DNA of 64,000 nt from Dyadobacter beijingensis DSM 21582 (GTDB taxonomy: Bacteria; Bacteroidota; Bacteroidia; Cytophagales; Spirosomataceae). Below are positions 53,163 to 62,221 of this stretch, one piece after another. A model generated the notes under the pieces. The model made no database searches and had not been told where the DNA came from. It saw only the letters and a program-made list of their open reading frames with translations. Location: positions 1,154,748 through 1,218,747 of the forward strand of contig NZ_KB907788.1 of assembly GCF_000382205.1 (NCBI RefSeq), in the 5' to 3' direction. Made by a program: the position numbers and the translations under genes. The stretch's first letter is position 1; each line of letters begins with the position of its first letter.

Positions 53163-53777
53163 ATGATCTCACTACCATTGAATTTTATCACGGGGTTGAT
53201 CGTGAGCTTTTTGGGAACCTTACCATTGGGTGTGCTCAACATTACCATTATGGACGTTTCCCTCAGCAAAGGGATGAGCTCCGCGCTCAGGTTTGCATTG
53301 GCCTGCGCGCTTGTTGAACTGGTTTACAGTTACATTTCAGTGCAGCTTACCAAAACGATCATCAACTTTCCCGCGCTAAGCCCTGTTACCGAAGTGGCTG
53401 CTAACATTACTTTGTTGGGAATGGGGATTTATTATATCCGCAAACAGGGACAGCTCTCAGCCAGCAAGCGAAAACCGATTTCCTCCTTCTACCTGGGCGC
53501 TATTCTCAGCATCCTGAACGTGGTCGCTTTTCCTTTTTGGATCCTGTATACCACGCTTTTGCAGGGAAAAGGTATTGTAGGGCTCTCGCAGCAGTCGCTC
53601 ATTATCACTTATGTGATCGGCATTTCCGTCGGCACCATCGCCGGATTGTTACCATTCGCTTATGCGAGCCGTTTTTTGGTCAGGATCATAGCAAGGCATC
53701 AGCACCGGATGGACCGGATAATCGGCTTCTTGTTTGTTTCCCTTTCGTTTTTCCAGCTCATATCGTTGATTATATAA
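53163..53777 (+). CDS. LysE-family exporter
   Basis: The 204-residue protein has about six membrane helices. The first carries the family pattern GLIVSFLGTLPLGVLNITIM. Other helices include SSFYLGAILSILNVVAFPFW and TYVIGISVGTIAGLLPFAYA. LysE-type proteins export amino acids and similar small zwitterions across the inner membrane. Its position 3 bases behind the ATP-grasp gene suggests that it exports the product of that enzyme or an intermediate; this is inference. Confidence 0.88.
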   Translation: MISLPLNFITGLIVSFLGTLPLGVLNITIMDVSLSKGMSSALRFALACALVELVYSYISVQLTKTIINFPALSPVTEVAANITLLGMGIYYIRKQGQLSASKRKPISSFYLGAILSILNVVAFPFWILYTTLLQGKGIVGLSQQSLIITYVIGISVGTIAGLLPFAYASRFLVRIIARHQHRMDRIIGFLFVSLSFFQLISLII

Positions 53778-53791
53778 CCGGAAAGCGATAG

Positions 53792-54679
53792 ATGGATATC
53801 CGTAACGCATTGCATACCAAGCCAACAAACCTTGTTTTAGCTGTATTCTCCTTCCTGTTTTTAACTCAATGCATATCATTTAGAAAAACCGATCAGGAGG
53901 TTACGGAATATTTTCAGGGATCGCCGGTCAGGCCCTCTTTCCACTCGGTTAAGGTGGATAGCAACCGGACAATCCATTATGCGGCAATCGGTGCAGATTC
54001 CTTGCCGCTGGTTGTTTTCGTACATGGCTCTCCCGGCTCGTGGACAGCCTTTATAGACTTTTTCAAAGACTCTGCACTCTACAATCATGCACATTTGATT
54101 TCCGTCGACCGCCTGGGTTTCGGCAAATCTGGATTGGGAAAAGTAGAAAGCTCCATGTATAGACAGGCGCAGGCTATCGCGACCGTCATAAGGGCAGCCG
54201 GAGCGAGCTCAACAGCCATCTTAGTCGGACATTCACTGGGCGGCCCGGTCATTGCCAGGTTGGCTATGGATTTTCCCAGCCAGGTCCGGGGCCTGGTTCT
54301 AGTCGCAGGTTCCATCGACCCGGATCTCGAAAAAAAGGACTGGTTTCGGCCCATTATCGGCTCATTTCCAATTCGGTACTTCATTCCCGCAGACCTGGAT
54401 GTGAGCAACCGTGAAATTCGCGCGCTCAAAGGCGAATTAACGCAGATGCTGCCACTTTGGAAAAGCATTTGTATTCCTGTTACTGTCATCCAGGGCGAAG
54501 TTGACGACCTTGTACCACCAGGTAATGCGGCATTTGCAAAGAAAATGCTGGTCAATGCGCCAGTTATTGTTCGGGTGATTCCTGAAATGAATCATTTTAT
54601 ATCCTGGCGGCGCCCGGACAAGATCCGGATTGCAATTTTGGAGCAATTGCGGCAACCTGACGCAAAGGAAATCAAGTAG
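53792..54679 (+). CDS. Alpha/beta hydrolase, predicted lipoprotein
   Basis: The 295-residue protein has a lipoprotein-like start (LVLAVFSFLFLTQC, Cys near residue 29). The oxyanion region VVFVHGSPGSWTAF, the nucleophile elbow LVGHSLGGPVIARL, the acid-bearing strand VIQGEVDDLVPPGNA, and the late His in PEMNHFISWRRP complete a catalytic triad. It would act in the periplasm or at a membrane surface. It begins 14 bases after LysE and so belongs to the same operon. It could process the exported product; substrate unknown. Confidence 0.87.
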   Translation: MDIRNALHTKPTNLVLAVFSFLFLTQCISFRKTDQEVTEYFQGSPVRPSFHSVKVDSNRTIHYAAIGADSLPLVVFVHGSPGSWTAFIDFFKDSALYNHAHLISVDRLGFGKSGLGKVESSMYRQAQAIATVIRAAGASSTAILVGHSLGGPVIARLAMDFPSQVRGLVLVAGSIDPDLEKKDWFRPIIGSFPIRYFIPADLDVSNREIRALKGELTQMLPLWKSICIPVTVIQGEVDDLVPPGNAAFAKKMLVNAPVIVRVIPEMNHFISWRRPDKIRIAILEQLRQPDAKEIK

Positions 54680-54733
54680 ATCCGTCTTTTTTAGGGCCTT
54701 TAATAATTTCATAAAGATGCTATCGCACCAATC

Positions 54734-55081
54734 ATGGCTTACGACATCAATTTGGCAAACCGCATCCGCGAAAGACTCTTTGAACTTCCCAACATCGAAG
54801 AAAAGGCCATGATGGGTGGGCTAACATTCATGTACAACGACAAAATGTGCATCGGCATCATCAAAAACGAGCTGATGTGCCGCATCGATCCCGCCTTTCA
54901 CGAAACAGCTGTCGAAAAACCGGGATGCCGAACTATGGATTTCACCAACCGACCCATGATTGGATACGTGCTCATTGAACAGGATGCGATTAAAATCCAA
55001 GAGGAATTCGACTATTGGATAAATTTATGTCTTGATTTCAACAAGAAGGCCAAATCATCAAAAAAACAAAAAAGTAAGTAA
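54734..55081 (+). CDS. TfoX/Sxy N-terminal-domain protein
   Basis: The 115-residue protein has the TfoX_N pattern: RIRERLFELPNIEEKAMMGG, TFMYNDKMCIGII, LMCRIDPAFHE, and GYVLIEQDAI. The TfoX C-terminal domain is absent and the protein ends in a Lys/Ser-rich tail. Stand-alone TfoX_N proteins are common in Bacteroidota. They are not shown to regulate competence, so that label should not be transferred. It is 54 bases behind the hydrolase gene in the same direction. Confidence 0.88.
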   Translation: MAYDINLANRIRERLFELPNIEEKAMMGGLTFMYNDKMCIGIIKNELMCRIDPAFHETAVEKPGCRTMDFTNRPMIGYVLIEQDAIKIQEEFDYWINLCLDFNKKAKSSKKQKSK

Positions 55082-55105
55082 TTAATCATCTCAAAATTTT
55101 CTATC

Positions 55106-55476
55106 ATGTTAAACGCAATCAATTGGTTTGAAATCCCGGTCAAAGACTTTGATAGGGCCAAAGCTTTCTATGAAACGATCCTGGGTGCAACCATTACAGA
55201 AATGCCTAACGACGAGTACCGGTACGGAATGCTGCCAGCAGATATGCAAAATGGAGGCGTCGGTGGTGGCATTGTTTATGGAGAAGGATTTGAACCATCG
55301 ATGTCTGGTTCTTTAATTTATCTCAATGGCGGGACGATCTGGATGTCCCTCTTGCAAAAGTGGAAAGTGCAGGGGGCAAAATTCTCCTCGCCAAAACTTC
55401 GATCGGCGAGAATGGGTTTATGGCTTATTTTGCTGATACGGAGGGAAATAAGGTCGCGTTTCATTCTATGGGATGA
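55106..55476 (+). pseudogene. VOC (glyoxalase-like) protein gene with a single-base frameshift
   Basis: The first 75 codons encode a VOC domain half (NAINWFEIPVKDFDRAKAFY, then ETILGATITEMP). At 55331-55333 the run GGG appears to lack one G. Adding one base restores GGDDLDVPLAKVESAGGKIL, then [20 protein letters not shown] with stop at 55474-55476, a perfect VOC ending. Without correction the frame runs to 55492 through unrelated codons. It is the last gene of the operon and overlaps the 3' end of the convergent kinase gene by 16 bases. The event may be a real mutation or a sequencing error in a G-run. Confidence 0.85.
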
Positions 55477-58400
55477 GTTTTGCTGGCTATAATCAAATAC
55501 GCTTTGATTCTTCCCATATCAAACTCCCTTGCCCATTTACGAACCTGTTTCACAAAAGCATTGGCCTCAGGATATTGCGATTCTATCTGGTCTAAAGAAT
55601 CCAGTATCCCCTGAATATCCCCTTTCATCGCGTATTCCCGCATTCTTTCCAGTTCAGAAGTTGGTGGTAGTTGATCAACCAGCTCCATCTTTTTATTATT
55701 CATTTCAGAGGCCGAAATCAATTCACGTTTACTCGTATAAGTCCATTCCAGGTTCAGCAGCTTACGGATCGAACACAGCAAGGCACCTACGTCGACGGGT
55801 TTGGACACAAAATCGTCGAAACCCTCATTCAGGCTGCGTTTTTGGTTAGGTTCAAAAACATTGGCTGAAAAGGCGATCATTTTTGTATCGGCAAAAGCTT
55901 GATTTTCCTTCATTTGGGAAACGGCCTCAAAACCATTCAGGCGCGGCATGACCAAATCCATAATCACCAGGTCCGGTACCGAAGTAGCCGCAAGCTCCAC
56001 CGCCTCTTTTCCGTCGGAAGCTTCCAGCACCAGGAACCCCAGCGACGCCAGCAATTCATGCACGACCATGCGGTTTTCTTCATGGTCGTCTACTATCAGG
56101 ACGGTCTTTCTGGTTCCGGCATATCCCATAATGTCACGTTCCGACAATGCTGCTTGGGATTCTCCCACTACTTGCCTGAACACCAGCACCAACGTGAACA
56201 CACTTCCCTGGCCCACCTTGCTTGTTACATTTAGCGTTCCATTCATTAATCCAACCAGATTGTTTGCAATCGCAAGCCCCAGGCCGGTACCTTCTGAAAA
56301 CAGCCGCCGGTCTATTACCTGGTGGAATGGGAGAAATATTTCAGTCAAATATTCCTCGGAAATGCCGATACCAGTGTCCTCCACTTCGAATTTGGTCTTG
56401 TAAAAACCGGTATTCAGCTTCTCACCGGTGACTCTGAAGATAACCCCTCCATTTTCCGTGAATTTGACTGCATTACCTAGCAAGTTGTTCAGTATCTGGG
56501 TAATGCGCTTTTCGTCGCCATCCACCATTTCCGGTATATCGCCAGTCGTAATCATTTGAAAAGAAAGTCCCTTTTCCTCAGCTCTGGAATGAAATAAACT
56601 GGTCGTATCATGCAGCAAGTCTAAAAGACTAAATGCATTACTCTGAATTTCGAGCCTTTGCGCTTCTATTTTTGAAATATCGAGGACCTCATTGATCAGA
56701 TTCAGCAAATGTTCACCGCTTTTTCGGATAATGGTAAGCCCCTTCTCCTGTCTTGGATTTAATGTCGGCTCACGCTGAAGTACCTGCGCAAATCCCAGGA
56801 TCCCGTTCAAAGGTGTCCTCAATTCATGGCTCATGTTGGCCAGAAACTCACTTTTGGCATGGTTTGCTTTTTCCGCGGCATCCTTCGCCAGCTGTAAGCG
56901 GGCAGCCTGCTCTACCAGCTCTTCTTTTTGCAAAACTACTTGGGCCGTCCGGCTGTCCACGAGGTTTTCGAGCTTGGCCTTTTCATTGCTCAAACGTCTG
57001 GTATACCACCAGATCAGCATGCAAACCATCATGATCGCTCCAACTACATACAGCATATACGCCCACCAGGTACGAAACCAAGGATCGAGAATATCGAATG
57101 CAAAACTGCTTTCCTGACTGAGTTCGCGGTACGGGTTTCGGGCCATGACATGGAACACATAATGCCCCGGCGGCAGATTGGTATAATCCTTCCAGCTCTC
57201 TTTCGACCACCGCGACCATTGAAGGTCGGTCGGCATCACACCGCCCCCGATAAGCTTGTAGCGAAACTCGTTACCTGTTTCGCCCACATAACTTGTGGCG
57301 GCAAACCGAAAAGAAATGTCTCGCAAATTATAAGCCAATGGTATTTTCAGCACATTCGCTTGATTTACTTTTTGATCCGAAATATTTAACAATGAATCAT
57401 TTAAGAGCAATCGAACTTCTCTGATCAGCACCGGATAAGAAGGGTGCATTGCCATTTGGATACCGTCATACCGGTAGAGGCCCTCATCATTTCCTACCCA
57501 GACAATCCCTGTTTTTTCAGGATAAATGCAGTAACCTGTCCGCTGGATCGGCATCAGGCTTAAGCTGTCCCACTCCGTTTTCCCACCTGGCATCTGCCTC
57601 AAAATACCCAATGGGCTCGCAAACCACCAGTTTCTCGCGCTATCTTCCACAAAATAAGGCGCACTGTTCACCGAGTCGCGGAGCAAGTTTTGAAAATGTG
57701 CTATTTCCACAAATTTTTTGCTGTCGTGATTGAATTCGTAGAGGTGATTTTTAGAAGCAAATCGGGGCGCTCCGATCGTGGGAAAAACGTAATTCCATGA
57801 AAGCTCATTCAGCCCAGCGCCAATGCGGACATGGGACAGATTCGCATTAGGGGCATTTTTCAAATCAATCCTGAAAAAACCATTTTTGTTTGTGCCTGCC
57901 CAAATCGTACCGTCCGGATCTTCCGCCAGCGAGCGACAGTCGGCAGCCAGCCCTTTTATGGCGCCGACTTCATGCCAGGAATTGTTTTTCAATTGATACA
58001 AGAATACCCCATTTGAAAGTGCAGCAAAAAGCAGGTCACTTTGCGATTTTGGCCTTAATAAGGCATAAACGGACTCGCCGCCCGTAGAAAGTATCTGGAT
58101 CACTTTGTTATTGCGTATCCTGAAAATATGCTCCGAGGTACCTGCATAAAGGTCGTTACCGTCCGAAAGCAAAGTCCGGCAGGCAGAATTAATGATGGCC
58201 ACTGGCTCAAATGAATTCTTCGAATCGCTCCAACCCAATAACCCGATCCCGGTACCGACATATAGGCGGTTTTTATGGCGGGTAATGCTCCAGACCGTCG
58301 AATTGATATTCTTGCTGTAACCAAACTTACTGACCGGTAGGTTATAGCCGATCTGGCAGATCCCGCTGCCCGTCATCGCCCATAGGGAAAGCTGCTTGTC

Positions 58401-59333
58401 AAGGTATAAGGATGCGATGCTATTTTGGTTGAATCCCGTAGACGCGTCCAACTGCATTTGTACGGCCCCGTACTCATTCAGGATACGGATCCCGCCAAAC
58501 CGGCTGGCGATGAAAAAAAGATAAGATTTCGACTCGGCATTGTAGGAACAGATGGCGCCGGTTATCCCCGATTTTTTAAGCCATTCGTCCGATTCCGTTT
58601 TTAACGGCCTCAGCCTGGAAGCGGGCTCTTTGGGCGAATAAATAAATAGTCCGTTTTTTTCTGTTAAAGTTAGCAGGCGGCCATCTGAAAATTCAAGCAC
58701 TGCCTGAACTCTGAGATTTAGAAGCTGCTCACTCCCGGGCGCCGGTTTGAGTTCATCGGAAACCAGTTGCATAAGCCTTCCCGTGGACTCCTGCACATAC
58801 AAGGTGTTTCGGATAAAATTCGCAGTAAGAAACCGGTCTTTAGCAGCCCAGATCCTGAAATCGTTTCTTCCTTTGTAACGGTATATTTTTTGGGATGTAC
58901 AAAAATAAATCCCTGTTGAATCGCTAAATAAACGGTTTACAGGCAAAATGCTGCGTTCCGCCTTAGGCAATTTCTGACTGAGAGACATGTATCGAATTTG
59001 CCCTCCCGGCCTGGTCGCCAAATAACCGAAATCCGTGGATGTACCCACATATACGACTCCCTCCTTACTGACACCGATTGCCTTGACTTCCGTCCCGGGC
59101 ACTTCGATCAGTTTCCATTTGCTTCCGTCATATTCCAATACGCCACTTTGGTTTCCCACATAAAGGATGCCCCGCTTGTCCTGCACAATCGCCCAGTTCT
59201 CGGGATGACCGTTATATTGTTTGGGGCTAAAATGCTGAATTAATGGTGTCCCAACACCTTGTGCAACAGCGGACTGGTAAAAGCCCGGCGCCATAAAGAG
59301 CAACATCAAAAACAGCCTTTTAAATATTTCCAT
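55461..59333 (-). CDS. Hybrid sensor histidine kinase with propeller sensor and receiver domain
   Basis: The 1290-residue protein has a signal peptide (1-25, ending AVAQG), a periplasmic propeller region (about 30-650) and a Y_Y_Y domain (about 695-755). One membrane helix (about 765-785) precedes a coiled coil. HisKA has His836 in [18 protein letters not shown]. HATPase has [24 protein letters not shown] and [17 protein letters not shown] receiver has Asp1126 ([13 protein letters not shown]), and a C-terminal helical tail of about 90 residues resembles a phosphotransfer-like bundle but lacks a clear HPt motif. No DNA-binding domain is attached, so output must go to another protein. The nearby sigma-54 regulator is the natural candidate. 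Regulator site 3 lies 193 bases upstream of its start. Confidence 0.95.
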   Translation of the reverse strand: MEIFKRLFLMLLFMAPGFYQSAVAQGVGTPLIQHFSPKQYNGHPENWAIVQDKRGILYVGNQSGVLEYDGSKWKLIEVPGTEVKAIGVSKEGVVYVGTSTDFGYLATRPGGQIRYMSLSQKLPKAERSILPVNRLFSDSTGIYFCTSQKIYRYKGRNDFRIWAAKDRFLTANFIRNTLYVQESTGRLMQLVSDELKPAPGSEQLLNLRVQAVLEFSDGRLLTLTEKNGLFIYSPKEPASRLRPLKTESDEWLKKSGITGAICSYNAESKSYLFFIASRFGGIRILNEYGAVQMQLDASTGFNQNSIASLYLDKQLSLWAMTGSGICQIGYNLPVSKFGYSKNINSTVWSITRHKNRLYVGTGIGLLGWSDSKNSFEPVAIINSACRTLLSDGNDLYAGTSEHIFRIRNNKVIQILSTGGESVYALLRPKSQSDLLFAALSNGVFLYQLKNNSWHEVGAIKGLAADCRSLAEDPDGTIWAGTNKNGFFRIDLKNAPNANLSHVRIGAGLNELSWNYVFPTIGAPRFASKNHLYEFNHDSKKFVEIAHFQNLLRDSVNSAPYFVEDSARNWWFASPLGILRQMPGGKTEWDSLSLMPIQRTGYCIYPEKTGIVWVGNDEGLYRYDGIQMAMHPSYPVLIREVRLLLNDSLLNISDQKVNQANVLKIPLAYNLRDISFRFAATSYVGETGNEFRYKLIGGGVMPTDLQWSRWSKESWKDYTNLPPGHYVFHVMARNPYRELSQESSFAFDILDPWFRTWWAYMLYVVGAIMMVCMLIWWYTRRLSNEKAKLENLVDSRTAQVVLQKEELVEQAARLQLAKDAAEKANHAKSEFLANMSHELRTPLNGILGFAQVLQREPTLNPRQEKGLTIIRKSGEHLLNLINEVLDISKIEAQRLEIQSNAFSLLDLLHDTTSLFHSRAEEKGLSFQMITTGDIPEMVDGDEKRITQILNNLLGNAVKFTENGGVIFRVTGEKLNTGFYKTKFEVEDTGIGISEEYLTEIFLPFHQVIDRRLFSEGTGLGLAIANNLVGLMNGTLNVTSKVGQGSVFTLVLVFRQVVGESQAALSERDIMGYAGTRKTVLIVDDHEENRMVVHELLASLGFLVLEASDGKEAVELAATSVPDLVIMDLVMPRLNGFEAVSQMKENQAFADTKMIAFSANVFEPNQKRSLNEGFDDFVSKPVDVGALLCSIRKLLNLEWTYTSKRELISASEMNNKKMELVDQLPPTSELERMREYAMKGDIQGILDSLDQIESQYPEANAFVKQVRKWAREFDMGRIKAYLIIASKTHPIE

Positions 59334-59383
59334 ACAATCCCATTGCCCTGGTCAATTACTTGATCTAATATCCAACAACTGGC

Positions 59384-59400
59384 TCAATATCTGTTCCTAA
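59384..59400 (-). promoter_or_regulatory. Sigma-54-like promoter candidate of the hybrid kinase gene
   Basis: Minus-strand TTAGGAACAGATATTGA has GG-N10-GA and matches 13 of 16 aligned positions of the candidate at 51298. It lies about 50 bases before the kinase start and 129 bases from site 3. Confidence 0.35.
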
Positions 59401-59505
59401 CCTCTGGCTTTACTGATTTCCTGCAAATATCGCTGATTAAGGCTCGCATTGCTGCAATTTTAAATTCTCATCGACCTCTGTATCAATCCTAAGTAAAATG
59501 GCTTT

Positions 59506-59541
59506 GTTACGAAACAGCAGGAAGGTTACGAAATATCGTAA
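59506..59541. promoter_or_regulatory. Palindromic regulator site 3 (CGAAATATCG core) with an extra half-site
   Basis: TTACGAAATATCGTAA at 59526-59541 has perfect arms TTACGA/TCGTAA. GTTACGAAA at 59525-59533 is repeated at 59506-59514, 19 bases away. It lies between the divergent kinase and DinB genes. Apart from these sites I see nothing in 59334-59685. Confidence 0.65.
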
Positions 59542-59685
59542 ATCAGCTTTCCTGGCACAGCACCAGAGAATCTGCGAATGTTGCGAATCCAGCCTCCAAA
59601 GGTCGTTTTTAATTGCCCGGACTTTACGGCATATCCTTTGAAGTAGAGCATTCAAAGAACGCCAGTCAAAACATACTTTGAAGCT

Positions 59686-60189
59686 ATGAAATTACAAGAT
59701 GTTTCCATCGGGATTTTAAGTCAACTCATTGAATTGACGGAACAATTTTCGCGGGATGAATACACGAAAAACCTGGATTTGCTGTCAACCAATTCGGTTG
59801 GGCGCCATTTGAGGCATATCCTCGAATTTTATGACTTGGCCGTGCAGGCAGGTAACACCGGCGAACTGAATTACGACAAACGGGAGCGCAATCTGCTGCT
59901 TGAAAACGACCCGCGCGAAGCGATTTCCAAAATGAAAGAGCTTATTGCGCTCATCCGCATGATGAAAGATGACCTGGTACTCAAACTGGAAGCATCTTAC
60001 TCCTCCGAGGCCAAAAATGATGTAAAGATCACGACTACTTTCTACCGTGAGCTGCTTTATAATGTGGAACACGCCGTGCACCATATGGCCATTATGGCGA
60101 TTGCCGTGAAGGTAGAATTCCGACATATCAGGTTATCCGAAAATTTCGGGATCGCCCATTCCACTGTACTGCACAAGCAAAGTGCTTAA
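59686..60189 (+). CDS. DinB-family protein
   Basis: The 167-residue protein is a predicted four-helix bundle with metal-binding His positions typical of the DinB/YfiT superfamily: GRHLRHILEFYD in the second helix and HAVHHMAIMA in the last. Members act as metal-dependent thiol transferases or have unknown roles; there is no link to DNA polymerase despite the name. It is divergent from the hybrid kinase and downstream of regulator site 3. It is followed after 15 bases by the YceI gene, so it may open that operon. Confidence 0.82.
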   Translation: MKLQDVSIGILSQLIELTEQFSRDEYTKNLDLLSTNSVGRHLRHILEFYDLAVQAGNTGELNYDKRERNLLLENDPREAISKMKELIALIRMMKDDLVLKLEASYSSEAKNDVKITTTFYRELLYNVEHAVHHMAIMAIAVKVEFRHIRLSENFGIAHSTVLHKQSA

Positions 60190-60204
60190 ACGAATACCTA
60201 ACCT

Positions 60205-60753
60205 ATGATACAGTACCTATTGCTTACCGCCTGCATCGTCGCCCCAATCCTGCTCAAAGCGCAGACATGGACTGTGCAAACCGCCAACACATCGTTCCGG
60301 ACCAGCATGTTTGGGGCCGATGTGGACGGGACATTCAAAGGGTTTAAGGGAACCGTCATTTTTGACCCCCTACACCCGGAAACGGCCCGCATTTCGGGAA
60401 GTGTGGAGGCTGCCACCCTTTCCACTAGCAACCGCCTGAGGGACCGGCATTTAAAAGAGAAAGATCAGTTTTTCGAGGTTGCCAAATATCCCAGGATTGC
60501 AATGAAGTCTACTAAAATCGAGAAGACAGTGACCGGATATACCGGAACATTTGATCTGACGCTCAAAACCGTTACCAAGAGCGTATTTATCCCTTTCACA
60601 TTTACGAAAACAGGCGCAAATGCCGTCATGAAAGCCGCAGTAGAAATCAACCGGAAGGACTGGAAATTCGGTGGAAATACGCTGGGGATGTCCAACAAAG
60701 TGAAGCTCGACTTCGAGCTCAACTTATCGGCCCCGGTTTCTGAAAACAAATAG
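60205..60753 (+). CDS. YceI-family periplasmic protein
   Basis: The 182-residue protein has a signal peptide (ending LLKAQ, about residue 18). The YceI beta-barrel pattern is present: WTVQTANTSFRTSMFGADVD, GTFKGFKGTVIFDP, HLKEKDQFFEVAKYP, and VTKSVFIPFTF. YceI proteins bind long isoprenoids or amide lipids inside a lipocalin-like barrel and are often induced by stress. Its position next to DoxX and YHS genes suggests a shared envelope function. Confidence 0.9.
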   Translation: MIQYLLLTACIVAPILLKAQTWTVQTANTSFRTSMFGADVDGTFKGFKGTVIFDPLHPETARISGSVEAATLSTSNRLRDRHLKEKDQFFEVAKYPRIAMKSTKIEKTVTGYTGTFDLTLKTVTKSVFIPFTFTKTGANAVMKAAVEINRKDWKFGGNTLGMSNKVKLDFELNLSAPVSENK

Positions 60754-60849
60754 TCAATTAACACCTAATGTCATTGCCAATGTTGTGTTGTCACCAACCT
60801 CCCACCTAGAAGCCTGTCTCTTAAAACCAATTACAATCAACTCAATAAA

Positions 60850-61308
60850 ATGCAAAAACTGATCATTATTCTATTGTTGGCGATCATCACAATGCCCATT
60901 TTCGCGCAGGATGATACCAAAAAACAAAGTAACGTCTCCCAATCGGGCCTTGCCCTCGAAGGTTATGATCCGGTAGCCTATTTCACGGCCGGGAAAGCCC
61001 TCGAAGGCAAAAAAGACATTACTGCTTCGGACGCCGGTGTTACCTATTATTTTGCCTCGGTCAAAAACCGCGATTTATTCAAAGCTGACCCTTCCAAATA
61101 CACGCCGCAATATGGAGGTTGGTGCGCTTATGCCATGGGCGCGAGTGGCGAGAAAATAGAGGTTGACCCCGAAACTTTCAAAGTCCTGAACGGCAAACTC
61201 TACCTTTTTTACAACAAATACTTCAACAACACGCTCAAAACCTGGAACAAAGACGAACCCGGCCTAAAAAAGAAAGCAGACGCCAACTGGACGAAATTTT
61301 CAAAATAA
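60850..61308 (+). CDS. YHS-domain secreted protein 1
   Basis: The 152-residue protein has a signal peptide (ending MPIFAQ). One YHS domain covers most of the length: LALEGYDPVAYFTAGKALEG, TYYFASVKNRDLFKADPSKY, and TPQYGGWCAYAMG with the conserved Cys. YHS domains are thought to bind metals and occur in copper- and oxygen-related proteins. It is followed by a paralogous gene after 24 bases, with the same domain and about the same length. Confidence 0.9.
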   Translation: MQKLIIILLLAIITMPIFAQDDTKKQSNVSQSGLALEGYDPVAYFTAGKALEGKKDITASDAGVTYYFASVKNRDLFKADPSKYTPQYGGWCAYAMGASGEKIEVDPETFKVLNGKLYLFYNKYFNNTLKTWNKDEPGLKKKADANWTKFSK

Positions 61309-61332
61309 AACATTCCACTTATTTCACGAATC

Positions 61333-61779
61333 ATGACGAAAAATTCAATTTTAGTATCGCTGTTCTTCTTTTTTACAACTGCGGCAGCATTCGCACAAAA
61401 ATCAGAAATCTTCGAAAAGGATGGCATGGCCATCAAAGGATACGACGTGGTCGCCTTTCACACCGAAGCCAAAGCCCTGAAAGGCAGTGAAAAATTCACC
61501 TACCGCTGGAAAGACACCAACTGGCTTTTTGAAAACCAGGCCAATATGGACATGTTCAAAAAAGATCCCGAAAAATACACTCCCCAATATGGTGGCTATT
61601 GTGCCTACGGAACTGCCGACGGCCACAAAGCGCCTACCGAAACCGACACCTGGACGGTAAAAGACAACAAGCTTTATTTCAATTACAACAAAAAGGTGCA
61701 GGAGATGTGGAGCAAGGATATCCCAGGGTACATTGAGAAAGCGGATAAGAATTGGGTAGAAATCAAAAACAAACCATAA
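61333..61779 (+). CDS. YHS-domain secreted protein 2
   Basis: The 148-residue protein has a signal peptide (ending AAAFAQ). A YHS domain follows with MAIKGYDVVAFHTEAKALKG, WLFENQANMDMFKKDPEKY, and TPQYGGYCAYGTA with the conserved Cys. It is a clear paralogue of the upstream gene, sharing the motifs and the C-terminal pattern KKADANW/EKADKNW, so a tandem duplication is likely. The DoxX gene follows after 7 bases. Confidence 0.9.
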   Translation: MTKNSILVSLFFFFTTAAAFAQKSEIFEKDGMAIKGYDVVAFHTEAKALKGSEKFTYRWKDTNWLFENQANMDMFKKDPEKYTPQYGGYCAYGTADGHKAPTETDTWTVKDNKLYFNYNKKVQEMWSKDIPGYIEKADKNWVEIKNKP

Positions 61780-61786
61780 GCTATTT

Positions 61787-62197
61787 ATGTCAAAAAAACC
61801 TAACAAAATCGTCTTCTGGGTGCTGCGCATAGTACCGGCGGTCATTTTACTTCAAACACTGTTTTTCAAATTTACTGCCGCTGAAGAGTCTGTTTATATT
61901 TTTTCAAAACTAGGGATTGAGCCCTGGGGACGAATCGGCTCAGGGGTTGCCGAATTGATCGCGGCCATACTTATTCTGATTCCTGCCACTACTGGTATTG
62001 GCGCTTTTATTGGATTGGGTGTGATCTCTGGCGCATTGGTTTCGCATCTCACCTTACTGGGAATTGAAGTACTTGGCGACGGCGGCCAGTTATTTATTTA
62101 TGCGCTCATTGTTTTGCTCAGCTGCGCATTGCTTGTATTTTTTGAAAAGGACAAGCTGCTATCTTTTATAAAGAGGGACTGGATACTCAAAAGCTGA
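61787..62197 (+). CDS. DoxX-like membrane protein
   Basis: The 136-residue protein has four predicted membrane helices and the DoxX-like pattern LRIVPAVILLQTLFFKFTAA, GSGVAELIAAILILIPATTG, and LTLLGIEVLGDGGQLFIYA. DoxX-type proteins are linked to quinone- or thiol-related redox at the inner membrane, but specific reactions are poorly known. It starts 7 bases after YHS protein 2, so it is co-transcribed. Confidence 0.85.
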   Translation: MSKKPNKIVFWVLRIVPAVILLQTLFFKFTAAEESVYIFSKLGIEPWGRIGSGVAELIAAILILIPATTGIGAFIGLGVISGALVSHLTLLGIEVLGDGGQLFIYALIVLLSCALLVFFEKDKLLSFIKRDWILKS

Positions 62198-62221
62198 TTC
62201 AACCATTACTTAATCAATATT

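Noticed and set aside
54734..55081. Competence regulator role for the TfoX-like protein
   Set aside because: Only the N-terminal TfoX domain is present and Bacteroidota stand-alone versions have no shown competence role.
59437..59655. 72-codon minus-strand frame between kinase and DinB
   Set aside because: It coincides with the palindromic regulator site and has no domain-like sequence.
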